The notes below the pieces were generated by a model. The model searched no databases and was not told the DNA's origin. It saw only the letters and a list, made by a program, of their open reading frames with translations. 64,000 bases of DNA, taken from contig DDSZ01000039.1 in NCBI GenBank assembly GCA_002344205.1, positions 101,143 through 165,142 of the forward strand. Direction: 5' to 3'. Each line of letters opens with the position of its first letter. Positions within the stretch are counted from its first letter, which is position 1. Below, in pieces: positions 25,625-34,072 of this stretch. The position numbers were made by a program, and so were the translations under genes. The stretch comes from Opitutaceae bacterium UBA2377 (GTDB lineage Bacteria; Verrucomicrobiota; Verrucomicrobiia; Opitutales; Opitutaceae).

Positions 25625-25826
25625 GCAGAGGGTAGATTCGAAAAAATGAAAATGGTTGCCGGCCGCACGCGCGATCGCGTTCGCCGTCGCCTGCAGTCAG
25701 ATGTAACCCGTGTGCATTTGCGCGTAAAAACTTTCTAAATAATTTGCGCTGCCCGTTTGCCGACCCTCAATTCCGCCCCCTTGGCTTGCTGCGACCCCGC
25801 CGCGGCCTCAAGCCATTGCACCACTG

Positions 25827-26207
25827 ATGGAACCAAAAACCCAGCCCAGCCACTTCGCCGCCCCGACTCCCGCGGAATTGCTCCGGCAATTTCCCGCCCC
25901 GGTGCGGGCCAGCTACGAACGCTTCGCGGCCACCCGCGATCCGTCGGCAGCGGACGAAATCGTCATCGCCATCATGCGCGATCACGTCCCGGCGAAGCGG
26001 CAGGGCACCATCCCGCCCGTGGTCACGGATGAAATGACCCTCACCGGCGACCTCGGCATCGATTCGGTGTCGATCGCCGACGCCGTCTTCATGCTCGAGG
26101 AAGTCTTCAACGTGAACATCGCCAACAAGGAGCTCGTGCGCGTGCGCACCATCGGCGACCTCCGCGGCTTCATCCGCGCCAAGCTTGCGTCGCTGCCGGC
26201 GGCCTGA
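25827..26207 (+). CDS. Acyl carrier protein (extended N-terminus)
   Basis: 126 aa, longer than a typical 80-residue ACP by an N-terminal extension of about 40 residues (LLRQFPAPVRASYERFAATR). The carrier domain has DLGIDSVSIADAVFMLEE, where Ser of DSV is the site for 4'-phosphopantetheine, and VNIANKELVRVRTIGDLRGF, the usual helix III-IV ending. It is 12 nt upstream of a ketosynthase gene, so the two probably act together in a specialised fatty-acid or polyketide pathway rather than housekeeping synthesis. The 200 bp upstream, shared with divergent ydbH, is AT-rich near 25720-25745 and likely holds promoters. Confidence 0.85.
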   Translation: MEPKTQPSHFAAPTPAELLRQFPAPVRASYERFAATRDPSAADEIVIAIMRDHVPAKRQGTIPPVVTDEMTLTGDLGIDSVSIADAVFMLEEVFNVNIANKELVRVRTIGDLRGFIRAKLASLPAA

Positions 26208-26219
26208 GACGACTGCGGC

Positions 26220-27500
26220 ATGCCCCGCCAGGCCGTCATCACCGGACTCGGTTTCATCACCTGCATCGGCAACGACCGCGCCGCGGTCACCCGCAGCCTG
26301 CGTGAAGGCCGGCACGGGCTGGAGACGGTGGAGTTCCTCGGCAACCCCGCCATCCCCGTGAAAGTGCTCGGCACGGTGAAGGACTTCACCGCCGAGAGCC
26401 CGCACTGGCGCGACTGGCGCTGGCCCGCCCGCTACGAACTGCCGCGAGAGACGCTGCGCGGCCTCTCGCCCCACGGGCTCTACGCCCTTTGCGCCATCGA
26501 GCAGGCGCTGGCCGACGCCGGCCTCGCCCCCGCCGACATCCGCAACGGTGCCACCGGCCTCTACTGCGCCTCCGCCGGCTCCACCCTGCTCGCACACTAC
26601 CACGTCAGCCGCCTGCTCGAGGCCCGCGGCGAACGCTGCCACCCGCTGAGCGTCGTCTCCTCCATCGCCGGCACGCTCAACTTCAATCTCGCCGCGCACT
26701 ACGGCATCCGTGGCGCGGTCGGCGGCTTCGTGGCCGCCTGCGCCTCGTCGAGCCACGCCCTCGGCTGCGCGCTCGACGACATCCGCCTCGGCCGCCAGCA
26801 GCGCATGATCATCGTCGGCGCCGAGGAGGCCACCGCCGGCAGCATCCTGCCCTTCCACGGCATGGGCGCGCTCTCCACCAACCCCGACCCCGCCACCGCC
26901 TCCCGCCCCTTCGACGCCGCGCGCGACGGCTTCGTTGGCGCCGCCGGCGCCGTGGCCATGATCATCGAGGAAGCCGGCTGCGCCCAACAACGCGGCGCAC
27001 CCGTCTATGCCGAGTTCGCCGGCTGGGGCCAGGCCGGCGACGGCCACAGCATCGCGATCTCCCACCCCGAAGGCACCGGACTCGTGGACGCCATCCGCCG
27101 CGCGCTCGCCGACACCGCCCTCACCCCGGCCGACATCGGCTACATCAACGCCCACGCCACCTCCACCCCCGCGGGCGACCGCGCCGAGGCCGTGGCGTTG
27201 CAGACCACCTTCACCGCCGCCGGCGCCCGCCCGCGCGTCAGCAGCACCAAGGGGCTCACCGGCCACCCGCTCTCGATGGCCGGCGTCATGGAGGCCGCCT
27301 TCTGCGCGCTGGCCATCAAGGATCGCTTCATCCCCGGCAACGCCCACCTGCAAACCCCCGACGAAGCCTGCGCCGGGCTCGACCTGCCCCGCGCCACCCT
27401 CGACGAAGCCCCCGGCAACGTCCTCAGCACCAGCAGCGGCTTCGGCGGCAGCAACGTGGCCCTGGTCCTGCGCCCGCCCAATCGTTCCTCGTTCTCCTAA
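26220..27500 (+). CDS. Beta-ketoacyl-ACP synthase (FabF-like, KAS II type)
   Basis: Condensing enzyme of 426 aa with a thiolase fold. The catalytic triad is visible: Cys in VAACASSSHALG, His in YINAHATSTPAGD, and His in STKGLTGHPLSMAG; the Gly-rich end TSSGFGGSNVAL is also typical. It elongates an acyl chain bound to ACP with malonyl-ACP; the neighbouring ACP is its likely partner. No ketoreductase, dehydratase or acyltransferase gene adjoins, so the pathway is incomplete here. The start ATG is 12 nt after the ACP stop. It is probably not the main fabF, as no fabG/fabD context exists. Confidence 0.88.
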   Translation: MPRQAVITGLGFITCIGNDRAAVTRSLREGRHGLETVEFLGNPAIPVKVLGTVKDFTAESPHWRDWRWPARYELPRETLRGLSPHGLYALCAIEQALADAGLAPADIRNGATGLYCASAGSTLLAHYHVSRLLEARGERCHPLSVVSSIAGTLNFNLAAHYGIRGAVGGFVAACASSSHALGCALDDIRLGRQQRMIIVGAEEATAGSILPFHGMGALSTNPDPATASRPFDAARDGFVGAAGAVAMIIEEAGCAQQRGAPVYAEFAGWGQAGDGHSIAISHPEGTGLVDAIRRALADTALTPADIGYINAHATSTPAGDRAEAVALQTTFTAAGARPRVSSTKGLTGHPLSMAGVMEAAFCALAIKDRFIPGNAHLQTPDEACAGLDLPRATLDEAPGNVLSTSSGFGGSNVALVLRPPNRSSFS

Positions 27501-27540
27501 CCCGGATAGTTCACGGTCATGAATTCTTTAGGTGGAGAAA

Positions 27541-27582
27541 CATCCGTTTTGCCTGCGGCCAAAGCAACTTTGTCGCGGTTAG
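27541..27582. repeat. Dispersed palindromic repeat, copy A (degenerate)
   Basis: This 42-base stretch after the ketosynthase gene matches 29070-29110 read on the opposite strand: both run CATC(C/T)GTTTTGCCTGCGGC, then (C/A)AAAGC(A/G)ACT, a one- to two-base variable spot, and GTCGCGGTTAG. Its internal stems have mismatches, whereas copy B is nearly perfect, so A looks the older copy. It lies in a 165-bp gap between the gene and the tRNA terminator. Confidence 0.6.
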
Positions 27583-27624
27583 GCGGCATTACCAGCGGAC
27601 GACTACCCGGCGACCAAACCCAAC

Positions 27625-27655
27625 AAAAAACCCGCAAGTTCTTGGGAACCGCGGG
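27625..27655 (-). terminator. Intrinsic terminator of tRNA-Phe
   Basis: On the minus strand, just after the tRNA 3' end, CCCGC pairs with GCGGG (27651-27655 / 27631-27635) enclosing an inner GTTC-CCAA-GAAC hairpin, followed by six T (27630-27625). Ten bases separate it from the tRNA CCA end. A textbook Rho-independent terminator, so the tRNA is made as a single-gene transcript. Confidence 0.85.
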
Positions 27656-27664
27656 CTTTGAAAG

Positions 27665-27740
<76 letters not shown>

Positions 27741-27816
27741 GTAACAAAAGAGGCGCAGATAAAGGCCCGCGTCGCGGCGGCGTCAACGGGAATTTCACCC
27801 CCGCCGGCCGCTTCCG

Positions 27817-28872
27817 TCAAAGCAACTCCGGCGGCAGACCCGGCAGCAGTTTCTTGATGTCCTGCACGGCATCGCGGTGGCAAACGAGGATGCCATCGGC
27901 GGTCTCCACCACCACAAGATCCTTCACCCCACACAGGGCGATGGTGCGTCCGCTGCTGAGGACAATGTTGTTGGCCGACCCGTGCACGACCACGGGGCCG
28001 CGCAGGGTGTTGCCAGCGGCATCGGCCGGCAGGTGCGCCGGCAGCGCCGTCCAGGCGCCGACATCATCCCAGTCAAACTCCGCCACAAGCGTCTCCACCG
28101 TCGCGGCCTTTTCCATGATGGCGTAGTCCACCGAGACCTTGGGCTCCAGGGTCGGGAAACGCGCCGCGAGAAACGCCGCCGCATCGCCGGCGGGAAATTC
28201 GCGGATAAAACGCGCAAGCATCGGCGTCTGCCGCTCCGCCTCCGCGAGGAAGGCATCCGCCCGCCACACGAACATGCCGGCATTCCAGGCGTGGTGGCCC
28301 CCGGCCACGTAGCGCTCGGCGGTGGCGCGGTCGGGTTTCTCCACAAAGCGCACGACACGACGGAATCCGCCGTCGCCGGCCTCGCCAAGCTCGAGGTAGC
28401 CGAAGCCCGTGGCCGGATGCGCCGGCTTGATGGCGAAGGTCAGCAGCGCGGGCGTGCCCGCCGCCCGGCTCAGCGCGGCGGCCAACTGGCGGCGGTAGGT
28501 CGCGGCATCCTTGATCAGCGCATCCGCCGGCAGCAGCGCCAGCACGCCCTCGGGATCACGCGCCCGCACCCACGCGGTGGCGAGCGCCGCCGCAGCCGCG
28601 GTGTCGCGCTTGGCGGGCTCGGCGATGATCTGCGCCGCGGGCAAAAACGGCAGGGCCGCGCGCGTGCCGGCGAGCTGCAGCTCGTTGGTCAGCACAAAGA
28701 CGTTCTTAAGCGGCACCACGCCTTCCAGCCGCCGCACGGCTTCCTCGACCAGCGTGCGTTCCGAGAAAAGCTTCAGCAGGTGCTTGGGCGTGCTCCGCCG
28801 GCTCAGCGGCCAGAAGCGCTCGCCGCTGCCGCCGGCCATGATGCAGGCATACGCTTGGGAATTTTCCGCCAT
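27817..28872 (-). CDS. manC: Mannose-1-phosphate guanylyltransferase
   Basis: Makes GDP-mannose from GTP and mannose-1-phosphate for glycans; 351 aa, cytoplasmic. The nucleotidyltransferase signature CIMAGGSGERFWPLSRRSTP is at residues 9-28, followed by PKHLLKLF. Other family pieces are VLALLPADALIKD, FVEKPDRATAERYVAGGHHA and WNAGMFVWRADAFL. It lacks the C-terminal isomerase domain of bifunctional AlgA/ManC proteins. I chose the ATG at 28872; the frame is open further upstream through a repeat region, which cannot be coding in a conserved way. Its GDP-mannose could serve the glycosyltransferases elsewhere in the cell. Confidence 0.9.
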   Translation of the reverse strand: MAENSQAYACIMAGGSGERFWPLSRRSTPKHLLKLFSERTLVEEAVRRLEGVVPLKNVFVLTNELQLAGTRAALPFLPAAQIIAEPAKRDTAAAAALATAWVRARDPEGVLALLPADALIKDAATYRRQLAAALSRAAGTPALLTFAIKPAHPATGFGYLELGEAGDGGFRRVVRFVEKPDRATAERYVAGGHHAWNAGMFVWRADAFLAEAERQTPMLARFIREFPAGDAAAFLAARFPTLEPKVSVDYAIMEKAATVETLVAEFDWDDVGAWTALPAHLPADAAGNTLRGPVVVHGSANNIVLSSGRTIALCGVKDLVVVETADGILVCHRDAVQDIKKLLPGLPPELL

Positions 28873-28951
28873 GCCCGGGAGTGTTGCCGCCGGCCTGCGC
28901 AGGCCAAGCGGAAACTCATGACCGGTCACGGGGCCAACCTCAGCACCTTTT

Positions 28952-29028
28952 GCAGGAGCCTGCTGGCAGGCGATTCGGAGCGCGGGCCTGCCTCCCATGT
29001 GCGGCATCGCCTGCCAGCAGGCTCCTAC
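28952..29028. repeat. REP-like inverted repeat pair
   Basis: Two 23-base arms face each other: GCAGGAGCCTGCTGGCAGGC plus GAT (28952-28974) and ATC plus GCCTGCCAGCAGGCTCCTAC (29006-29028), with one mismatch and a 31-base spacer. Each arm is itself palindromic (GCCTGCTGGCAGGC). This is the layout of REP doublets in other bacteria. It sits between the divergently placed upstream end of manC and the 3' end of the epimerase gene. Confidence 0.75.
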
Positions 29029-29064
29029 ATCTCGACCAAGCCTCACCACTTCTTCCCGGAACCA

Positions 29065-29112
29065 AGCATCTAACCGCGACCAGTCGCTTTTGCCGCAGGC
29101 AAAACAGATGCT
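29065..29112. repeat. Dispersed palindromic repeat, copy B (three-stem structure)
   Basis: Outer arms AGCATCT (29065-29071) and AGATGCT (29106-29112) enclose two hairpins, GCGA-ccag-TCGC and TTTTGCC-gca-GGCAAAA, making a three-way folded form. The sequence matches copy A at 27541-27582 on the other strand. It ends 16 bases from the stop of the epimerase gene and could also act as its transcript end, though a real T-run is lacking. Confidence 0.65.
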
Positions 29113-29128
29113 GTTCTCTCCGGGCGTT

Positions 29129-30061
29129 TCAGCCTACGCGGATCAGCTCGGCCAGCCCTTCGGCGACCGGCACTTGGGCGGTGAAGCCCAATTCCGCCTC
29201 GGCGCGCTCCGCCCGGCCGCGCGAATGGATGATGTCGCCCGGCCGCCCGGGCTCAAACCGCGGCGCCGGCGCCTGCGGATAATGCCGCGCAAAAATCCCC
29301 ACGATCTCCAGCAGCGAAGTCGCCCGGCCCGTGCAGATATTGGCCGCGCCCGACCCAATCCCCGGCTGCGTCGCCGCGATGGCGTTGGCCCGCGCCACGT
29401 CGTGCACGGAGATGAAGTCGCGCGTCTGCCGGCCGTCGCCGTAGATCGTGACGCCCCTGCCCTCGCGGTAGCGGCGGTCGAAAATCGAAATCACCCCCGA
29501 GTAAGGCGAGGCCGGGTCCTGCCGCGGACCAAAGACATTGAAGTAGCGGTGGCAGCGCACGGTCACGCCTTGCGCTGCCAGTCCAAGCAACAGGCCTTCG
29601 GCATGCAGCTTGGCCGCGCCGTAGGGACTGATCGGCGCTTTCTCGGTTTCTTCGCGGATCGGCAGATCGGTCGTGTCGCCGTAGATCGCGGCCGACGAGG
29701 CAAAGACGATGCGCCGCACCCCGTGCGCCAGCGCGGCGGCCGCCACCCGCTCCGTCGCGGTCACATTCAACCGGTGGTTCAACTCCGGATCGCGGATGCT
29801 CTCCTGCACGCTCACCAACGCGGCGAGATGGATGATCGCATCGGGCTGAAACCCGGCCGCCAGCCGGTCAACCGCATCGGCCGCCGCCACATCGGCCTCG
29901 ACCAGCCGGAACGCGGACTGCCGGAGCGCGGCGGTGAGGTTGTGGCGGTGCCCGGAGCGGAAATTGTCCACCCCCAGCACGGTGTGCCCGTCCGCCAGCA
30001 GACGCTCGGTCGTGTGGCTGCCAATGAACCCGGCCGCGCCGGTGACAAGAATTCTGCCCAT
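29129..30061 (-). CDS. NAD-dependent sugar-nucleotide epimerase/dehydratase (GalE-like SDR)
   Basis: Extended short-chain dehydrogenase of 310 aa. The NAD loop GAAGFIGS lies at residues 8-15; the catalytic Ser-Tyr-Lys appears as [10 protein letters not shown] and [11 protein letters not shown] (YxxxK). [29 protein letters not shown] and a C-terminal [10 protein letters not shown] segment match UDP-glucose 4-epimerase and related UDP-GlcNAc/dTDP-sugar epimerases. The exact substrate cannot be told. It lies 256 bp downstream-to-upstream from manC on the same strand, so both may serve cell-surface sugar supply. Confidence 0.88.
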   Translation of the reverse strand: MGRILVTGAAGFIGSHTTERLLADGHTVLGVDNFRSGHRHNLTAALRQSAFRLVEADVAAADAVDRLAAGFQPDAIIHLAALVSVQESIRDPELNHRLNVTATERVAAAALAHGVRRIVFASSAAIYGDTTDLPIREETEKAPISPYGAAKLHAEGLLLGLAAQGVTVRCHRYFNVFGPRQDPASPYSGVISIFDRRYREGRGVTIYGDGRQTRDFISVHDVARANAIAATQPGIGSGAANICTGRATSLLEIVGIFARHYPQAPAPRFEPGRPGDIIHSRGRAERAEAELGFTAQVPVAEGLAELIRVG

Positions 30062-30140
30062 GCACGGACGCTAGGTTTCAAACCCGACCCTTGACAAGCA
30101 CCGCTGGGAATCCGGCACCACCCACCCGCCGCGTTTCCGA

Positions 30141-30182
30141 CGAAGGCGGACCTGTCCGCCGTAGCCTCGGCGAAGGCGGATG
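30141..30182. repeat. Dispersed palindromic element, intergenic copy
   Basis: CGAAGGCGGA (30141-30150) is followed by CCTGTCCGCCGTAGCCTCGG CGAAGGCGGAT (30151-30181). TCCGCC and GGCGGA form nested stems. Positions 30151-30181 match 44936-44966, inside ispA, at 29 of 31 bases. It lies in the 185-bp gap between the epimerase and the rhamnosidase genes; nothing else obvious is seen in that gap. Confidence 0.7.
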
Positions 30183-30246
30183 AATGTTCCGCGACACCAC
30201 CCTTGCCATGCCCGGGCGTCTCGCGTTTGGCTCGGTTCATTCACCC

Positions 30247-32937
30247 ATGCCCGCCCCTACCCGCCCCGTTCAACTGCGTTGCAACTATTTCGAGAACCCG
30301 CTCGGCGTTCACGACCAAACTCCGCGGTTGAGCTGGCGCCTCGCCACCGACGGCCGCCGCGGCGCCCGTCAGACCGCCTACCGCATCACCGTCTCCTCCA
30401 CGCGCAACGGCCGGGCCGATCTCTGGAACAGCGGCCGCGTCGCCTCGGATGCGACGACGCAAATCCCCTACGCCGGCAAGCCGCTGGCCTCGCGGCAGCG
30501 CGCCTGGTGGCAGGTCGAAGTGTGGGACGAGAAAAACCGTCGCAGCGAAAGCAGCCCGGCATTTTGGGAGACGGGCCTGCTCCACGCCGCCGACTGGCTG
30601 GGCGAATGGATCGGCTCCAGCCTCGCGGGCGGTCCCGAGGTGTCGATGCCCTCGCCCTACGTCCGCACGATTTTCAACGTGAGCCGGCAACTGGCCTCCG
30701 CACGGCTCTACGTCACCGCGCTCGGCTGCTTCGAATTCGAACTCAACGGTCGCCGCGTCGGCCGGGATGAGTTCACCCCCGGATGGACCGACTACGCCAA
30801 GCGCGTGCAATATATCGTTTACGATGTCGCGGCCCTGTTGAAACCCGGTGCCAACGCCGCCGGCGCGATCCTCGGCGACGGTTGGTATGCCGGCCGCGTG
30901 GGCTGGCGGACCCGCGGTTACTACGGCGACCGGCCCAAGCTCCGCGCCCAGTTGGTCCTCACCTACGCGGACGGCGCCACCGCCGTGGTCGCCACCGACT
31001 CCGCCTGGAAGGTCGCCTTCGGCCCCATCACCGAGAGCGACATCATGGCCGGCGAAACTTACGACGCCCGCCGCGAGCTGCCGGGTTGGAGCACCGCCGG
31101 CTACGACGACCGCGCGTGGTTGCCGGTCACGACCTTTCCCGCCCCCGCGATCGATCTCTCCCCCGTGCTTGGGCCGCCGGTGCGTGTCACCCAGGAAATC
31201 AAGCCTGTCGCCCCGCCCAAAAAACTGGAGATCTGGCCCGCGCCGGTCTGGATCTACGACCTCGGCCAAAACATGGTCGGCCGCGTCCGGCTCCGCGCCA
31301 AACTCGCCGCCGGCCAGACCGTGCGCCTGCGCTTCGCCGAGGTGCTGAACCCCGACGGCACGCTCTACACCGAGAATCTCCGCGCCGCCCGCTGCACCGA
31401 TTTTTATACCGCCAAGGGCGACCCGCAGGGCGAGACGTGGGAGCCGCGTTTCACCTTCCACGGCTTCCGCTACGTCGAGCTTGAAGGCCTGCCCGGCGAT
31501 CCCCTGCCCGACGCCGTCACCGGCGTCGTCCTGCACAGCGACACCCCGCGCACCGGCGATTTCTCCACGAGTGATCCGCTCATCAACCAGCTCCAGCGCA
31601 ACATCGACTGGGGCCAGCGCGGCAACTTCCTCGAAGTGCCCACCGATTGCCCGCAGCGCAACGAGCGCCTCGGCTGGATGGGCGACGCCCAGGTTTTCTG
31701 CCGCACCGCCGCGTGGAACCGCGACGTCGCCGCCTTCTTCAACAAGTGGCAGCGCGACATAGCCGACGCCCAGGGCAAGGAAGGCCAGATGCCGTCCGTC
31801 GCTCCGCACATCGAAGGCGTCGGACCCGACGGTGGCCCCGCCTGGGCCGATGCGGCCGTCATCTGCCCGTGGACCATGTATCTCTGCTACGGTGACAAGG
31901 AGCTGCTCGCCCGGCACTTCGCCTCGCTGGAGAAATTCATCGCCTACATGGAGGACCAGGCCAAGGCGCTCATCCGCTCGCACCCCGACACCAAGGTCTG
32001 GCACGGCTACGGCGACTGGCTGGCGCTCGACGGCAGCGGCAATGTCTTCGGCAACACGCCGAAGGACCTCATCGGCACGGCGCTGTTCTGCTACAGCACC
32101 GATCTCGTCGCCAAAATGGCGCGCGTGCTCGGCCGCACCGGGGACGCCGTCCGCCATGAGAAGCTCGCCGCCCGCATCCGCCGCGCCTACCAGCAGCGCT
32201 TCCTCACGGACGACGGCGTGGCCGCCGGACTCACCCAGACCAGCTACGTGCTGACGCTGCAGTTCGACCTCGCCCCCGCTGCGGTCCGGCCGAAGCTCAT
32301 GCGCGAACTCGTCCGCGACATCGAGCAGCGCGGCTGGCAGCTCACCACCGGCTTCGTCGGCGCCTCCTACCTGCCACACGTGCTCACCCGCTTCGGCCGG
32401 AACGACGTCGCCTACAAACTGCTGCACCAGAAAAAATGGCCCTCCTGGCTTTATGCCGTCACGCAGGGCGCCACCACAATCTGGGAGCGCTGGGACGGCT
32501 GGACCAAGGAAAAGGGGTTTCAGGACAAAGGTATGAACTCCTTCAACCATTACGCCTACGGCGCCATCGGCTCGTGGCTGTATGCCGTGGTTGCCGGCGT
32601 GGACCTCGACCCGGCGGCGCCGGCCTTCAAGCGCATCCGCCTCACACCCCGGCCCGGCGGCGAACTCACCCGCGCGCGGGGCACCCTTGACACTCCGCAC
32701 GGCAAAATCGTCAGCGCGTGGAAAACCGCCGCCGGCCGTTTCGAATGGGAAGTCACCGTCCCGCCCAACGCCACCGCGACCGCCACCTTCCCGATCCCGG
32801 CCGGGTCCAAAATCACCGAAGGCCGCTCGCCACTCGCCCGCTCCGCCGGCGTTTCCGCGGTCAAAGCCGGCAAAGCCGCCACCACCTGCGAGCTCGCTGC
32901 CGGCACCTACCGGTTCACGGCGACTTGGAAAGTCTGA
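30247..32937 (+). CDS. Alpha-L-rhamnosidase (GH78)
   Basis: Glycosidase of 896 aa releasing terminal L-rhamnose from plant or bacterial glycans. N-terminal beta domains (RLSWRLATDGRRGARQTAYR, YVTALGCFEFELNGRRVGRD) precede the (alpha/alpha)6 catalytic domain, with PTDCPQRNERLGWMGDAQVF and TIWERWDGW, hallmark GH78 segments carrying the catalytic acidic residues. The C-terminal beta domain ends GTYRFTATWKV. No signal peptide is evident from the ATG at 30247, so it may be cytoplasmic, or the start may be incomplete. It heads a row with two Gfo/Idh/MocA oxidoreductases, a plausible rhamnoside utilisation set. Confidence 0.93.
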   Translation: MPAPTRPVQLRCNYFENPLGVHDQTPRLSWRLATDGRRGARQTAYRITVSSTRNGRADLWNSGRVASDATTQIPYAGKPLASRQRAWWQVEVWDEKNRRSESSPAFWETGLLHAADWLGEWIGSSLAGGPEVSMPSPYVRTIFNVSRQLASARLYVTALGCFEFELNGRRVGRDEFTPGWTDYAKRVQYIVYDVAALLKPGANAAGAILGDGWYAGRVGWRTRGYYGDRPKLRAQLVLTYADGATAVVATDSAWKVAFGPITESDIMAGETYDARRELPGWSTAGYDDRAWLPVTTFPAPAIDLSPVLGPPVRVTQEIKPVAPPKKLEIWPAPVWIYDLGQNMVGRVRLRAKLAAGQTVRLRFAEVLNPDGTLYTENLRAARCTDFYTAKGDPQGETWEPRFTFHGFRYVELEGLPGDPLPDAVTGVVLHSDTPRTGDFSTSDPLINQLQRNIDWGQRGNFLEVPTDCPQRNERLGWMGDAQVFCRTAAWNRDVAAFFNKWQRDIADAQGKEGQMPSVAPHIEGVGPDGGPAWADAAVICPWTMYLCYGDKELLARHFASLEKFIAYMEDQAKALIRSHPDTKVWHGYGDWLALDGSGNVFGNTPKDLIGTALFCYSTDLVAKMARVLGRTGDAVRHEKLAARIRRAYQQRFLTDDGVAAGLTQTSYVLTLQFDLAPAAVRPKLMRELVRDIEQRGWQLTTGFVGASYLPHVLTRFGRNDVAYKLLHQKKWPSWLYAVTQGATTIWERWDGWTKEKGFQDKGMNSFNHYAYGAIGSWLYAVVAGVDLDPAAPAFKRIRLTPRPGGELTRARGTLDTPHGKIVSAWKTAAGRFEWEVTVPPNATATATFPIPAGSKITEGRSPLARSAGVSAVKAGKAATTCELAAGTYRFTATWKV

Positions 32938-32943
32938 GCCCTC

Positions 32944-34020
32944 ATGCCCACCCGAAAAAAATGGCGTATCGCCGGGATCAATTTCGATTTTCGGCACATG
33001 GACCATCTGCTCGCCTACGCGCACGGCGAGCCCAACGCCGAGATCGTCGGCATCGCGCACCACGATCCGCGCGAGATGCAGGATGTCATCCGCAACCTGC
33101 AGGTGCCGGCCGACCGTGTCTTCACCGATTGGCAGGCCTGCCTCGCACAGACCAAGCCCGACGTGGCCATCCTCTGCCCGGCCTACCCCGACCATGCCGA
33201 GTGGATCGAGCGGGTCGCGTCCTACGGGGTGCATGTGCTCATCGAGAAACCCTTCGCCATCAACCTGACGCAGGCCGACCGGATGATCGCCGCGATGAAA
33301 AATGCCCGTCGCCAGCTGGCGATCAACTGGCCGCTCGCCTGGTATCCGCCGCACGTCACCGCGCACCGGCTGCTGCGCGAAGGACGCATCGGCGAACTGC
33401 AGGAGGTGCATTTTTACGACGGCAACCGCGGCCCGATCCAGTCCAACCCCAAACTCGGCGCGCCTGAACCATCCCTCGCGACCAAAAAGCGCAGTTGGTT
33501 CTACGCCCCCGAGGGCGGCGGCTCGCTGATTGATTACCTCGGCTACGGCGCGACCATCGCCACTTGGTATTTTGACGGCCGCAAGCCTGATGAGATCACC
33601 GCCGTCACCGCCGCGGCCAAAGGCGTGCCGGTGGACGAGCAGAGCGTGACGATCGCCCGCTACGGCGAATGGCTTTCCACCTTCCAGACCCGGTGGGGCA
33701 CCTTCACCCACCCGTGGATTCACCAGCACCAGCCGAAATGCGGCTTCGTGCTGAAAGGCACACAGGGCACGATCGCAAACTACGACTACGAACCAACCAT
33801 CCGGCTCCAGACGGCCCGTCACCCGGAAGGCCGGATTATCCCGGTGGACAAACCCAAAAAGCCCCGGGCCAACCCCGTGCAGTATCTGCTGCACTGCCTT
33901 GAGACGGGCGCACCCATCACCGGCCCGATCTCCGTCGCCACCAGCCGCATCGGCCAGCAAATCGTGGATACCGCCGCCCGCAGTGCCAAACTCCGCAAGC
34001 CGCTGAAGTTGCTGAGATAA
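32944..34020 (+). CDS. Gfo/Idh/MocA family oxidoreductase (atypical dinucleotide loop)
   Basis: 358 aa, predicted NAD(P)-dependent sugar dehydrogenase or modifying enzyme. The N-terminal strand RIAGINFDFRHMDHLLAYAH replaces the usual GxGxxG with a loop lacking two of the glycines. The catalytic-side motif HVLIEKPFAINLTQAD (EKP) is intact, and the C-terminal alpha/beta domain is normal in length. It begins 6 nt after the rhamnosidase stop and is clearly in its operon. The altered loop may mean a changed cofactor affinity. Substrate unknown. Confidence 0.85.
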   Translation: MPTRKKWRIAGINFDFRHMDHLLAYAHGEPNAEIVGIAHHDPREMQDVIRNLQVPADRVFTDWQACLAQTKPDVAILCPAYPDHAEWIERVASYGVHVLIEKPFAINLTQADRMIAAMKNARRQLAINWPLAWYPPHVTAHRLLREGRIGELQEVHFYDGNRGPIQSNPKLGAPEPSLATKKRSWFYAPEGGGSLIDYLGYGATIATWYFDGRKPDEITAVTAAAKGVPVDEQSVTIARYGEWLSTFQTRWGTFTHPWIHQHQPKCGFVLKGTQGTIANYDYEPTIRLQTARHPEGRIIPVDKPKKPRANPVQYLLHCLETGAPITGPISVATSRIGQQIVDTAARSAKLRKPLKLLR

Positions 34021-34072
34021 CCGGCTCACCTGCGCTCACTCCGCAACTCACAATCCGAAATCAGCAATTCTC

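Noticed and set aside
29065..29112. Three-stem repeat as a possible tRNA or tRNA fragment
   Set aside because: Outer stem plus two hairpins looks cloverleaf-like, but it is only 48 nt, has no T-loop sequence and a second degenerate copy exists.
30241..34029. 1262-codon open frame opposite the rhamnosidase and first oxidoreductase
   Set aside because: Antisense shadow spanning two recognised genes and the gap between them; no family-like sequence in it.
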